From: Odontocerum albicorne
Taxonomy: Eukaryota; Arthropoda; Insecta; Trichoptera; Odontoceridae
DNA length: 64,000 nt
Assembly: GCA_949825065.1 (NCBI GenBank)
Contig: OX463848.1
Span: 39,415,380-39,479,379 of the forward strand
Direction: 5' to 3'
The notes under the pieces: generated by a model
Seen by the model: only the letters and a program-made list of their open reading frames with translations
The model's database searches: none
Told to the model about the DNA's origin: nothing
Part shown: positions 32,640-43,332 of the stretch, one piece after another
Position numbering within the stretch: the stretch's first letter is position 1
Layout of the letters: every line of letters begins with the position of its first letter
Program-made: the position numbers and the translations under genes

Positions 32640-33284
32640 TTTTTTTCTTTTTGACACTGAAGGAAATAAAATAAAGAATGTACCTTTAAATTGGCATGAA
32701 AAGGTTTAGTAGATATTTTTTTTTACTTTTATCAGGGATTTTTTTGAAAAGTAACCTTTTCACAATATTTTGCTATGAATTAAAAAAATACATCTGAGAG
32801 AAACGTTCAACTGACAGCGTTCCATCTGCTTCATAAATACGACTTTCAGATCCAGAAATAAACCAAGTTTCCCTCTAAAAACTGAAGACATTTCCACTAT
32901 AGATTTGTTTGATTGACAGACAGAAAATACATTTTTGTCGGATTCTCTTTTGGTTATTTTTAGTAGGGAAAATGTTCGTTTATTATTTTTTGAAAGAATA
33001 ACATTATATTGGTTTCAATTCTCATTGTTTCTTTACAGTTTTTCATTATTTCCGCTTAGAATTCGTCGTTTCTATTAATTGTTTCACGGATTTTAGCACC
33101 AGATCGTCTTAAGTATTGCTTTTTATTAATAGCTTATTATTTTTCTCTTGTCTTAGTTATTTTTTTCCAATTATTTTATAGATTTATTTCTTTGTCTATA
33201 AGATAATTATATACATTTAAAAATAAGTTTAAATTAATCATATGCCTGAATTATATATTTCTTCCCCTTAAATTGATAAAAAAG
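32640..33284. other. No recognised feature
   Basis: T-rich with no shared repeat or frame. Confidence 0.4.
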
Positions 33285-33592
33285 GATGAATGTGAACTTA
33301 AGGCTGATGTATTAAGTAAGATGAATAAATACATGCTGAGATGGTTTAGGCATATGGAACGAATGAATAAAGAAATACTAATAGAACACGTATAGCTGTG
33401 CAAATGTGAGTGGAAGGCTTGTAAGAGGAAGAAGAAGAAAAGTGGTTTGATCAAGTGAATAATATTCTTAAAGATAGAAACGTAGAAAGTCAGACAATCG
33501 TAGAAGTTGTATGTGAAGGTGTATGGATGTAGAAGAGGCGAAAAATGTGAGTAGCGATTAGAAAGTCGAGCGCATTGTCTGGCCAACAACGA
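33285..33592 (+). mobile_element. LINE-B fragment
   Basis: GAATGTGAACTTAAGGCTGA, GGTTTAGGCATATGGAACGA and GTGTATGGATGTAGAAGAGG are typical. It gives the uninterrupted form of the site that holds the Harbinger MITE at 6772. Confidence 0.65.
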
Positions 33593-33602
33593 AACAACGG
33601 GG

Positions 33603-33775
33603 TGGTATTTTATTTTATTTTATTTACACATGACAAGAAATATACACAATTGGCGAAAAAAACAACAGTCAATTTTATTTGGACCCACAATTTTAATGAA
33701 TCTGGGTTTGTTGCCTTTCATTTGTCGTGTCCCTAGTAAACTAGGCTTTTGCCTATATCTCACTGAGGATAACTT
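33603..33775 (-). mobile_element. LINE-C 3' end (C3)
   Basis: After (TTTTA)n it has ACACATGACAAGAAATATAC, GTTTGTTGCCTTTCATTTGT and AGTAAACTAGGCTTTTGCCT. Confidence 0.7.
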
Positions 33776-34290
33776 ATTATTGCTACCAACTTTAATACAA
33801 TTGTATGCATATACTCGTATACATATATTGTTTGTACCAACTTTAATACAATGACGCGAAGTTCTTATGAAAATTTATCATTTAACGCCTGTCTTTTAAT
33901 GCATGCATTAATAATATAGCTTAGAGTTATGAATGCCACTAAACTGAGATCTATTTACTTTATGATACACGGAGGGTCTTAATGTCAAGGGGCACCCGAG
34001 CGTAGGAGAAGAAAACGTATTGTATCTATCCAGTCCAAAAGTGAAACGAATCGCTTACATTATGCTCAGCCATTGTGTACAGTAACCATTAAACCACAAA
34101 GGAATTATAGCAGCTGTAGTACCTTAAAGTAAGACCCCGCTATCAGTTCTCATATGCCATAACTTGAAAAGTTGTTTATTTTTATATTTATGGTCTTGAC
34201 CTGTCTCAAGTTTGTATTTTATATGTGGTAGATGGTATGCATTTGAGTTTTTCTTTTTGATATTTTTTTTTGCATATGATTCATGTAAAT
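33776..34290. other. No recognised feature
   Basis: Only a short repeat of ACCAACTTTAATACAAT (33787, 33837) stands out. No frame was found. Confidence 0.4.
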
Positions 34291-34301
34291 GTTTATAATT
34301 T

Positions 34302-34621
34302 ACGGAGACTTAATAAAAGAGATACCCACTGCAACCGGTATCAAACAGGGAGACAGTATTAGCCCATTTCTTTTTAACATTATTATGGAAAGAATCATAG
34401 AGGAGGTGACTTCTTTGGGCCTGGGTTACAAAATGGGAAATAAATTGATCAGTATAGTGTGGTATGCCGACGACGCTGCAATATTAGCAGAAAGCAAAGA
34501 TGATCTTCAGAGAATGCTCTACAAATTTCACCTTGCTTCTAAGAAATACAATATGACGATTTCTGTCAAAGTGCTTAACAATATCAAAAGAGCCACTCAG
34601 ATGCAAACTGATTATCGATAA
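34302..34621 (+). pseudogene. LINE-D reverse transcriptase, palm remnant
   Basis: The frame reads IPTATGIKQGDSISPFLFNI (motif with the QGD/SP-LFN residues) and VWYADDAAILAESKDDLQRM with the catalytic YADD. Both are core palm motifs of non-LTR reverse transcriptase. It is open for about 106 codons, then stops. The ATG upstream at 34289 lies in the flank and is not the true start. The fingers and endonuclease parts are missing. Confidence 0.85.
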
Positions 34622-35186
34622 CGTACCCATCGAGCAAGTCATGCGATTCACTTACCTAGGTGTAGGGTGTAGAGATCTCCAGCAACAGTGACCTATATAG
34701 TGAAGTACGAGCAAAAACTAATAAAGCGACAGCTTTGGCTGGCTGCCTGCAGGACACTATATGGAGAAACAAACACGTGCTAACCGAAAGTAAGGTCAGG
34801 ATATATAAGAAATGCGTCCGCCCCATCATGACATATGGGATAGAAGTGAGAGCCGATACCAACAGGACAAAAAACCTTCTCAGAGTGGCAGACATGCGAA
34901 CCCTACGCTCTTAGAGATCGGATCGGATCAGAAATGAGATGATAAGGTCTGTCTGTGGTGTTTGAGACATAGTGAGGTGGGGAAGAAGTAGAAGGCGCTT
35001 CTGGAGGGATCATGTGGACCGCATGGAGGATATAAGACTGGCAAAAATCGCTAAGACTGAAAACCCTAACAGCGGGAGATTACCAGGAAGGCCGCCGAAA
35101 AGGTGGTAGGACAGCTGGACGTCATCATCCCAGGATAGCCCACCGTCACAAACAGGTCATACGACCTAAACCAAGAGGAAGAAGAA
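34302..35186 (+). mobile_element. LINE-D, 5'-truncated, with target duplication
   Basis: GTTTATAATTT (34291-34301) and GTTTACAATTT (35187-35197) form an 11-bp target duplication with one mismatch. The element starts inside the reverse transcriptase and ends in GAGGAAGAAGAAG. The second half (from about 34620) is frameshifted: VRPIMTYGIEVRADTNRTKN, DHVDRMEDIRLAKIAK and LPGRPPKRW. It matches 38961-39483. Confidence 0.8.
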
Positions 35187-35197
35187 GTTTACAATTT

Positions 35198-36175
35198 TTG
35201 TGACAAGTTGTATTATTCACACTCAAAATTTTAATTTGATTATTACTTTTGTAATCTTTTTTAATGATCGAGTAAAGGTCGTACATTATAATCAAATAAA
35301 ATAAAATAAATTGTTTTTTGGTGGTACATTATAATGAAATAAAATAAAATTAATTGTTCTTTTGTGGTCATCAAGGAACTATTCCAACAATTCGTAAATC
35401 GTCAGGTTCCACATGATAAGTATAGCGACCGTAGTGCCGTCAGCTCTTTCTTCTGAACCTCCGTGACTTATTGTAGTTGGGTTCAATTCGAAAATAATAA
35501 AAGTATTGCAGTCTTGTAGAAAAAGTTAATCTGACAACAATACTCACCCATGAATAGACTTGTGCGATTATCGTTATGTGTTCAAGTGTATTGCCAAAGC
35601 TTCCGACGACAAACTGCGAATTTCTATTCCTTAATTCGTAAGCTCAATTAATGGGGCCGACGACAATGCCAGTTCCGCGCCCTTCAATTTGCCCACATTG
35701 TTGAGGAATACCGTTCGAATGAATTAACGACTTAAAACCAAGGAAAGTATTTTTTTTATCAAAGAAAATAAAGAAATGTTTTACTTTCGTCAAATGGTGT
35801 GCATACATTTTGAATGCAATTCTTAAAAAAATCCTACTTATTTAGAATTTGTTGAATAAACAACTTTATATGTGATCGATATTCGCGAAAATAGGCTATA
35901 GTAAAGGTTAACCCCCGCAGAAAACAATAGAAACAATGTTTTTAGTAAAAAACCGAATATTTTCAAGAATATCTGCGAAAAAACAAACATGTGTCCAAAC
36001 AAATACTGTATCCATGCGAAACGGATGCAATGTTTTCCGTCTCTTTCGTACCACACTGATTTCGTATAGATAACTGAGATATACGATGTCCCAGATGAGT
36101 GTATACTTTCTGTCAGGAGTAAACAACATTTGACTCATAATGTTCGTGCTTTTCATATTTTTATGGTAATTTAAC
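35198..36175. other. Mostly unshared sequence; candidate exon inside
   Basis: 35280-35360 holds a short AT-rich duplication (GTGGTACATTATAATGAAAT and neighbours). 35548-35613 is a possible exon. Nothing else was recognised. Confidence 0.35.
35548..35613 (-). CDS. Candidate coding exon, unknown gene
   Basis: On the minus strand a strong donor GTGAGTA follows base 35548, and an AG (TTCGCAG) precedes 35613. The 22 codons read FVVGSFGNTLEHITIIAQVY then SW. The frame stays open 10 codons upstream (AYELRNRNSQ), so another acceptor is possible. The acceptor lacks a clear pyrimidine tract. The residue mix is protein-like, but no family is recognised. Confidence 0.25.
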
Positions 36176-36179
36176 CTGA

Positions 36180-36600
36180 GGAACTTCGTGGCTTAGTTGG
36201 TCATACGCCGTGTCTCCCAACCCGAGGATTACGGGTTTGGTTCATGTGGATACCATTTTTTTTTAGAAAAGGTTTCAGTTTGGTTTTAACTTAAGGCCTC
36301 CTTAACTAACATCTTTAATTTATAAATATAGGTTTATTGAAAGTAATATAGTATGTACATGCTAGTTTATACATGTATCCTGATATTTCATATATTTTTC
36401 AAGATAATGGAAAAAAATACCTTTAAGAGAGAAGCTTTCAAAAGGTATGGCCTCATCTCATTACATTCCTCCAATCGAGATACACCCCCGCCAATAGAGA
36501 GCGAGCCCAGCTTCGAGGACATATTGTTGGTTGGTTGAAAGAGACTGCCACTTGGCAATAAACCCGCTAGGTTGTTCTGTATAAAAAGGAAGTGTAATTC
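36180..36600 (+). mobile_element. tRNA-derived SINE with about 215 bp inserted (S5)
   Basis: Head and body run 36180-36310 (TGGCTTAGTTGGTCATACGC, GGGTTTGGTTCATGTGGA, TTTCAGTTTGGTTTTAACTT). The shared tail resumes at about 36530 (TTGGTTGGTTGAAAGAGACT, TGGCAATAAACCCGCTAGGT). The spacer between is unrelated and unidentified. Confidence 0.65.
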
Positions 36601-36719
36601 AAATGATGTCCCTACAGGAGCTCGATAAGGAAACAATCTCAAAAACTTGTTTTGAAAATATGGCGTTTTGCTTAGCGATCAACCTTTTGTAAAGTCGTGT
36701 TGGTGTTTCATATTAGATT

Positions 36720-36877
36720 TTTTATAAATCAATATTCATTGTAAAGTTCATTGCGTCATAGTTTATTTTATAGTAATTTTTGGAGTATGAAAGGTATTTT
36801 TTATAAATCAATATTCATTGTAAAGTTCATTGCGTCATAGTTTTCTTTATAGTAATTTTTCGAGTATGAAAGATATC
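36720..36877. repeat. 79-bp direct tandem duplication
   Basis: TTATAAATCAATATTCATTG starts at 36722 and 36801, and both units go on to GTCATAGTTT and GAGTATGAAAG with few differences. Confidence 0.9.
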
Positions 36878-37089
36878 CTTTGAAAAATATCAATTAGGTT
36901 ATCTCTATTTTTGTTTTATTGAAGGTTTCGGCTCTTACTTTGTGGACCTCTATATCAAAATATCCAATTTTATTTTTCTACAAATTACATTTATTGTCGC
37001 GGCACGTGTGTCTACCTTTTTTATCTCGAAGATCTCTTCAGGCAGAAGGATCTCAAATCATTGCTGTCGTAACAAATCTGGATTATTCC

Positions 37090-37190
37090 GCCTTAAAAAA
37101 CCTTGAAATAGGAGGTAGCAATATCGGGAACCGAACCCGAAACTTCTGCGTGGAAGTCAAGCGTCTTACAAATTTAGCCACAGAGAGCAT
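37090..37190 (-). mobile_element. tRNA-like SINE head
   Basis: On the minus strand: TGTGGCTAAATTTGTAAGAC (A-box side) and GGGTTCGGTTCCCGATATTG (B box). The anticodon-side structure is not that of a good tRNA and no tail follows. Confidence 0.5.
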
Positions 37191-37439
37191 CAATGATTGT
37201 TGTGTTTAATTTAACTGCAATTTTGTTCCGCTGACCGCTTGTTGAATATTCCTGCGCTTTGCCAAGACCGGTACCACTTTTAAGTGTGCTTTTCCATTAG
37301 TGACGTTGATCCTTTCCAAGAGATTTCTGCTGGCATGAGGACAACAACTGCGATTTACTTGATTTGAAGGCTTTGTTGTCTACTTACAAAGGCTTTTTTT
37401 CTCTCACAAGAACCTTATAATGACAGTAATTTTATTTAA

Positions 37440-38190
37440 TTTTATTCCTCAGATATCTATGGTACAGAACAAAAGGCGATTACCCAAAATATGCTCACCA
37501 TGCCGAACTTCTCACTGTGTGTAACTATAGAAGCCTCGAAACAAGAAGGCAAGAATCCATTGCGATATTCGTAATAAAGGTTTTCCAAGGTTCCTTTAAC
37601 TGTCCTGCGATTCTAGAAGCACTAAGTTTATATGTACCTGTGGGAACCACGGTCGTCGCTGAATATTGTCAACACATACGGTCAACGACCGACGAAACGA
37701 CCTTTGGATATGTCCAAAGGTCACATACCAAAACATTGACGCGGCCGGACATCGCGCCGTTTCCGTAAACAAATTGTTTACCCACAATACTATTTACGAT
37801 ACATTCCACAGTAGAAAGAGAACGCATCACGCTGTCTCGCCGTTTCCGTAAACAAATTGTTTACCCACAATACTATTTGCGATGTCTGCAATACTTCAAT
37901 TAACCATTTCTGCACGCACAGAAGCGAGATAAAAATATATCGCGGGCGCACTCCCGCGCCCATTCTGAAATGTATAAATACCCACATACCGATAAATAAA
38001 ACATTCATTCCCTGTCTTCTTCCGCATTGCTAATTGACGTATTTTATTTAAATACCAAACAATCAAAATCATCATCTCTTCACACAAGAAGCATTCCGCT
38101 AAATACCCAATAAATATAGCCGTGCAAGGAATTACCCTCTGTTCTACATACCAACTTACAGGACGAATATCATGGCTAAACACTCAGTCA
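37440..38190 (+). mobile_element. LINE-H copy split by an LTR-like insertion
   Basis: The left part (37450-37638) and right part (38104-38188) together equal 40510-40795, e.g. GGTTTTCCAAGGTTCCTTTA and AATCACCCTCTGTTCTACAT. The frame reads YRSLETRRQESIAIFVIKVF. The 465-bp insertion separates TATATGTACC from CCAATAAATATA. Confidence 0.8.
37639..38103 (+). mobile_element. LTR-like insertion (possible solo LTR)
   Basis: It begins TGTGGGAACCACGGTCGTCG and is flanked by TACC (37635-37638, 38104-38107). A TATA-box-like TGTATAAATACC lies at 37972 and AATAAA at 37994, an LTR-like order. An 83-bp spaced internal duplication (CGCCGTTTCCGTAAACAAAT at 37755 and 37838) is present. The right end is AAA rather than CA, so the LTR call is uncertain. 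Confidence 0.5.
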
Positions 38191-38239
38191 AAAAAAAAAA
38201 ATATTTTACGACAGATACGCTAAAATGTAATCAAGTTAC

Positions 38240-38430
38240 TGACGTTCTTCTTGGTCTAGTTGAAAAGACGCCTTCCTCTCAACTCTGGGGATAGTGTGTT
38301 CGATTCCAGTTTGTATCCAATTTTATTTTAAAACGAATTTCGGTCTGATTTTAATTCGATTCTTGTTTTAAGCGTTTGTGGTTGTTGTCAGATATCGATC
38401 ACATGCCAATAAACCAGCCAGGTCGTACTA
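38240..38430 (+). mobile_element. tRNA-derived SINE, diverged (S6)
   Basis: TTGGTCTAGTTGAAAAGACG (A-box side), GTGTTCGATTCCAG (B box), GAATTTCGGTCTGATTTTAA (body) and ATCACATGCCAATAAACCAG (tail). Confidence 0.7.
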
Positions 38431-38945
38431 ATTAGAAAAAGTTTGAAAGTAACACCAGAAAAACACCACTGGTCATAATATAAGGGGGGAAAAAATCATC
38501 ATTAGGAAAAAATACGAAGTAGTAAAAATTGGATTACCTCATTTTTTTCTCGTTATAAGCAATAGTTGTTTACGCCAATGTCCAAATATTGGCGACGAGA
38601 CCCAGTTAGATACAGTTTTAATAATTACATTTATGTATTCATAATACAGGATCAAATATTTGCTGTGCGATGTCGCCCCAAGGTTCTAAATTATTGTATT
38701 CTGTATTCAACAAACGTCGCGCTCGCACTACAGAAAGAATATTATTAAAATTTTTTGACGGAAAGTATTATTGTGCCCACTCTTATCTTTATCTGACAGA
38801 TGTCATCGTAGGCATAACAAAAAAAAGCATGTACGAATTTTATTTACAATTTGGCTTATAATTATTGTATAATTATTCTCGATCTCGAGGGATGGACGTT
38901 TATATTTCAAAACAGCGCTGTAAAGGTCATCAATTTATGTGATCG
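38431..38945. other. No recognised feature
   Basis: Overlapping frames at 38566-38861 show no motif, and no shared repeat was found. Confidence 0.35.
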
Positions 38946-38960
38946 TTATTATATTATTAT

Positions 38961-39483
38961 GACCTATATAGTGAAGTACAGCCACAAACTAATAAAGCGA
39001 CGGCTTAGGCTGGCTGCCTGCGGAACACTATCATATATGGAGAAACAACCACATGCTAACCGAAAGTAAGGTTAGGATATAGAAACATGCGTCCGCTCCA
39101 TCATGACATATGGGATAGCAGTGAGAGCCGATATCAACAGGACAAAAAACCTTCTCAGAGTGGCGGAAACGAGAACTCGACGCTCCATCGCAGGCAGAAC
39201 TCTTAGAGATCGGATCAGAAATGAGACGATAAAGTATGCCTGTGGTGTTGAAGACATAGTGAGGTGTGGAAAAAACTGGAGGTGCTTCTGGAGGGATCAT
39301 GTGGACCGCATGGAGGATACGAGACTTGTGAAAATTGCTAAGACTGAAAACCCTAACAGCAGGAGATTACCAGGAAGGCCGCCGAAAAGATGGAAGGACC
39401 GAAAGACGTCATCATCCCAGGACAGTCCACCGTCACTAACAGGCCATACGACCTAGACCAAGAGGAAGAAGAAAAAGAAGAAG
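38961..39483 (+). mobile_element. LINE-D, 5'-truncated, with 15-bp target duplication
   Basis: TTATTATATTATTAT (38946-38960) and TTATCATATTATTAT (39484-39498) flank it. The element starts GACCTATATAGTGAAGTACA and ends in GAAGAAGAAAAAGAAGAAG. The frame 39103-39456 is open for 117 codons: MTYGIAVRADINRTKNLLRV, SIAGRTLRDRIRNE and FWRDHVDRMEDTRLVKIAKT then RLPGRPPKRWKD. It lacks the palm region kept in the copy at 34302. Confidence 0.85.
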
Positions 39484-39949
39484 TTATCATATTATTATTA
39501 AAGCGCTTTTGACGTGATATTTTATAGTGAAATTGACCACACAGGTCGTCAATAATTAGTCATTGGATGGTCGTTTTATCGAAGTGTTCCACCGAAGATT
39601 CTTGTTTCATCAATCAATATAGGAAATAAAGTTGGTCATAACATATACTCGTATGTCACATGGTTTGAATTAGGACAATCAATGCAGTATACGATTGCAA
39701 TAACGATTATACTGCTGTACGATTGCACTGTATAGAATAACAAGTGCATTTGGTTCATTGATAACTCTTGTAAAAATCGTGTGAAGGTTTGTGTGGATAT
39801 TTAAATTATACATTTATTATGCTGCCTTGCCCCAATGCTCACTGCGCTACCTTACATAATGTCACAGTTGTCGTTAAATGTTGTTAATTAGTTATTTTGT
39901 ATGCAGTACCCTTTATTTACACGATTTTTATAGTAAAAAATATTTGTTA

Positions 39950-40330
39950 TGAATGAGTCAACTCAGGAATAGTTAGTTGAGTTCTATTATCTGGGCAGTA
40001 TGTTAACGTTTGGTGGGCTAGTTGAAAGGGATATTGAAACAAAGGTAGCGATACAGAACAGGGTAAACTGAGCACTTCACGTAATATATAACAACTTCGC
40101 TTTATCCAAAGTAGCTATAACGACAATACAAAATAATGTGTTGGTGCCCACCTTGACGTATAGAAATGCTGTTTATTGTTGAAGAAGGATGTAAGTAACA
40201 TTAATACAGTGGAGATGTTTTCACTAAGATAAAAATGTATCAATGTATGATGTAATAAGGGATAAAGACAGTCATGAATGCATGACTTAAATGGATGTTC
40301 GGACTCACGTTCGTTAACCATGTCTCACGT
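39950..40330 (+). mobile_element. LINE reverse-transcriptase C-terminal fragment
   Basis: The frame reads VEFYYLGSMLTFGGLVERDI, ETKVAIQNRVN-stop-ALHV and VLVPTLTYRNAVY, then weakly VEMFSLR. The series YLGS-...GG...EI..RI...N...VLVPTL-YG is the C-terminal part of many LINE reverse transcriptases. Stops break it. Confidence 0.6.
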
Positions 40331-40359
40331 TTGATATCGGACTGTTACAAACTACTCGG

Positions 40360-40967
40360 TTTTATAATGAGAATATCAAGAGAATTTAACAGCACCGATA
40401 TCCTCTGAAACTTATATAATTATCTAATTAGAACCAAATTAGAATATGCATCTACGGTTTGGGCTCCTCATCAGCTCAAATATAAAAACAATATAGAACA
40501 AATACAAAAATAAATCCTCAGATATCTATGGTACAGAACAAAGGGCGATTACCCAAAATATGCTCACCATGCCGAACTTCTCACGGTGTGTAACTATAGA
40601 AGCCTCGAAACAAGAAGGCGAGAATCCATTGCGATATTCCTAATAAAGGTTTTCCAAGGTTCCTTTAACTGTCCCGCGATTCTAGAAGCACTAAAGTTAT
40701 ATGTACCCAATAAATATATCCGTGCAAGGAATCACCCTCTGTTCTACATACCAACTTACAGGACGAATATCATGGCTAAACACTCAGTCACGCGTGGTAT
40801 AGAGATATTGAACCAACTGAATGACACGGTTGATATATTCTCGGTACCGTCTAGCAGTATGAGAAGAATCTTGGCTGATATTATACCTAACGAATAAGCT
40901 ATCGCTAGAAGCAGACCCTCTTTGTGTAACAGGAGAAATCCGTGCAAAGTGGATAAAAAAATGTTTT
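40360..40967 (+). mobile_element. LINE-H 3' part with poly-A end
   Basis: It covers MRISREFNSTDI, a frameshifted middle (LEYASTVWAPHQ-like) and then the frame 40586-40897 with YRSLETRRRESIAIFLIKVF, YVPNKYIRARNHPLFYIPTY and NQLNDTVDIF. The 3' end is CAAAGTGGAT plus A7. This is a Jockey-type C-terminus. It is the source type of the short insertion at 20114 and the copy at 37440. Confidence 0.75.
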
Positions 40968-41240
40968 AGGTAAGATGAAGAAATGAACGTTTGAATGGTG
41001 TGGAGAGAATCAACGACGAAAACATGACTATACAAGTCAGAAATGCTGGGCGTCTTTGGAAGAGGTAGACCGAGAAAACATGGATCAAGTGGACCAAATT
41101 TTGAAAAATAGTAAAGTCAAGTGTGAATTATAGAAACTGAGTGTGCATGACGAGATGTATGAATGTGAAGGAGAAAGTTTTATGCTTTCATTGAAATCTT
41201 TGGATATCTGTTCTCTCTGTTTACTACGTAAGGATCGCAA
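40968..41240 (+). mobile_element. LINE-B fragment
   Basis: Starts right after the LINE-H tail: GTAAGATGAAGAAATGAACG, AACATGGATCAAGTGGACCA and GACGAGATGTATGAATGTGA fit LINE-B with many changes. Confidence 0.5.
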
Positions 41241-41299
41241 CGTATAATTATTTTCCATTTTAAAATTACAGTGTTATGTAGAGCGTATTTTTATAGTTT

Positions 41300-42000
41300 A
41301 ATTATTCAAGACTGCTGATAATGACGGGTTGAGGAGCACCAAGCAGTATTATGATCTTCAAATCAATCCAATAGGGCAAGGTATCATGACAGAGCTTTTG
41401 CCGTTGTTGGTACTGTGGTGTGGAATGGTCTGCCTCCCTGTGTCAGAGATATGGGTAGCGTGTGCAATTTAAGAAACTACTTAGAAGCAGCGGCGGCCGG
41501 TAGGGAGGTGCGTTAGTGCACTGAACCGGAGAAATAATTCGCAATAATTAAATTATATATTCGCAAACATGACTTCCAAAAATATTAAATATTTGGTTAG
41601 TTTAAATATGTTTAAGAATACTGACAAATAGTACGAGGATTTTTATTGAAATGAAAATTAAAAAAAATGTAAAGTAAAATTTAAAAAAATATTCCTTTCA
41701 AATTGACCGGCCAAGTTTGCCAATACTACCGGAGCGATCTCCAATACGCACTGGATGGAAACGTAAATTTATATAGAGCAGACAGAGACATACAGTAAAC
41801 CGTAAGACGGCGATATTTCATATTCGCTCAGCGTCTCGAGGTGCGTTGGTGCTCAGCGCACTTAGGGACCGGTCGCCGCTACTTAGAAGACGAAACACTT
41901 TTTGGGAGGTCTTATCAAACTTTATTTGTAGATTCAAATCCTGAGCTAGAGAGGCCTTGAGAAGAGTTTGTTCTCTTAACGGCGCTGTATAAATTGTCAT
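41300..42000 (+). mobile_element. LINE-J copy split by a hAT-like element (J2)
   Basis: Left part: GGGCAAGGTATCATGACAGA (frame QGIMTELLPLLV..) and CGTGTGCAATTTAAGAAACT. Right part from 41881: GAAACACTTTTTGGGAGGTC. Joined, they follow the order seen at 29330-29480. The distal part (GAGCTAGAGAGGCCTTGAGA) recurs near 63785. Confidence 0.7.
41488..41880. mobile_element. hAT-like non-autonomous element
   Basis: ACTTAGAAG stands on both sides (41479-41487, 41881-41889), so the duplication is 8-9 bp. Ends CAGCGGCGGCCGGT and, from the right, AGCGGCGACCGGT are inverted. The 8-bp class and the CAGCGGCG start favour hAT. A Mutator-type 9-bp duplication is the alternative. There is no ORF. Confidence 0.75.
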
Positions 42001-42459
42001 ATTATTATACGCGAACGCGTACGTTACGATATTATCGTGTGTCCACCGTGAACCAGGAGTCACATACGAGTATACTGGAGGTATATATTATATGTTCGAT
42101 TGTCGCGGCAATTGATCCGTAAAAGCAGCATGAAAGAGAATGTACCGATACAGAGCATTGGAATGGGTGATTTTATACGGTGAGTCGTGTGAATGTGCCT
42201 TGCTCCCTTGCGTCTGTGCCTACACTGCAGAGTCTGTCAGCCACAAGTGCAACAACTTTTATATTTTTCTTTCCCCCTTTTATATTTATTTATAAAACCA
42301 TTTTAAAAGATATAACGCATTGATATCTTTAAAAAATATATATTCAGGATACATATGTCTTTCAAAATATGCAGCATGAAAATATAAAGGCATAGTATAA
42401 AACGAAAAATAAAATAATTAATCATATACAATGAATAAAATTTAGTCAACTTTTTATTT
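42001..42459. other. No recognised feature
   Basis: No shared repeat or frame was seen. Confidence 0.35.
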
Positions 42460-42562
42460 AACCTAGACTTGTTTTTAAAAATAAATCTGCTTAAAAACAC
42501 GAACCTGCAACTCGCGGATTGGCAGACACGCGTCTTGTCAACTAAGCCACGAAGGTCGTCAT
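42460..42562 (-). mobile_element. SINE head fragment (S7)
   Basis: On the minus strand: GACGACCTTCGTGGCTTAGT, AAGACGCGTGTCTGCCAATC and GCAGGTTCGTGTTTTTAA. The tail part is missing. Confidence 0.7.
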
Positions 42563-42654
42563 TTCGTATTATTAACATATATATCAAAAATAATTATTTG
42601 TCAACTTGTGATATTCCCAATTTACGAAAAATAAATTTATTAAAAAAATAAAAT

Positions 42655-43075
42655 ATATGTCTATAGTTAAGGCATTAACATTGTGGAGGTTTAAAGACAT
42701 TGTAATTTGTAAAAAGAAAAATAAGTAGATAAAAAATTTATTTTATATTTTTGTGTTCACCACGGGTTTATTTTTGGGTTTACTACCGGTTTCGTAGACC
42801 ACCGTTTTCATCGTCAGATAAAGATAAGTTTATCTTCACCTGACGATGAAGACGGCGGTCTTCGAAACCGGTAGTAACCCCAAAAATAAACCTGTGGTGA
42901 ACACAAAAATATAAAATAAGTTTTTTGTTTACTTATTTTTCCTTTGACATAAAATATGGCACCACAACGTGAAACCATAGTCTTTTCCAAGATTTAAGAA
43001 ACATTGTAATTTGTTTTATCAAACACTGCTTACTCAACTAGTGGAATAAACAGTGTTTGATAAAACAAATTATAA
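42655..43075. mobile_element. P1 remnants around palindrome P2
   Basis: 42661-42708 is the constant P1 end in reverse (TTAAGGCATTAACATTGTGG). 43003-43073 is a short P1 fold: TTTGTTTTATCAAACACTG and CAGTGTTTGATAAAACAAAT with 22 bases between. The larger palindrome P2 (42709-42956) lies between them. Confidence 0.6.
42709..42956. repeat. P2: 248-bp palindrome with two divergent hammerhead-like cores
   Basis: The arms (about 120 bp each, centre near 42830) include GTGTTCACCACGGGTTTATT and its counterpart. On + the order CTGACGA (42840-42846), a GAAGAC-GGCG-GTCTTC hairpin, GAAA (42864-42867), CCGGTAGTA matches the order of a hammerhead core (CUGANGA, stem II, GAAA). The other arm has the same on the minus strand (42783-42817). 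Such motifs are known in pLTRs of Penelope-like elements. Stem I and stem III are not confirmed. Confidence 0.65.
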
Positions 43076-43332
43076 AATCAAAGACGTGTTTTGAGGCTTA
43101 CACGTTTCTTCATGTCAATTGTATATATATCTGTCGAAGTGTTGGACCGCATCGTTTGATGTTGACGCTTCGAAATCATATCGTTTTAATCCTCAGGTCT
43201 CGTTTGTAATGACAAAGTTGATTGCAAACAGGTGATAAAATTGGAAACTGCAAGGTTTTTAAACATCAGTATCATAAGCCAAAAAACGCGGCTAAAGAAT
43301 CCGGAAAACCTTTCACAATTGAAGTTAATTAA

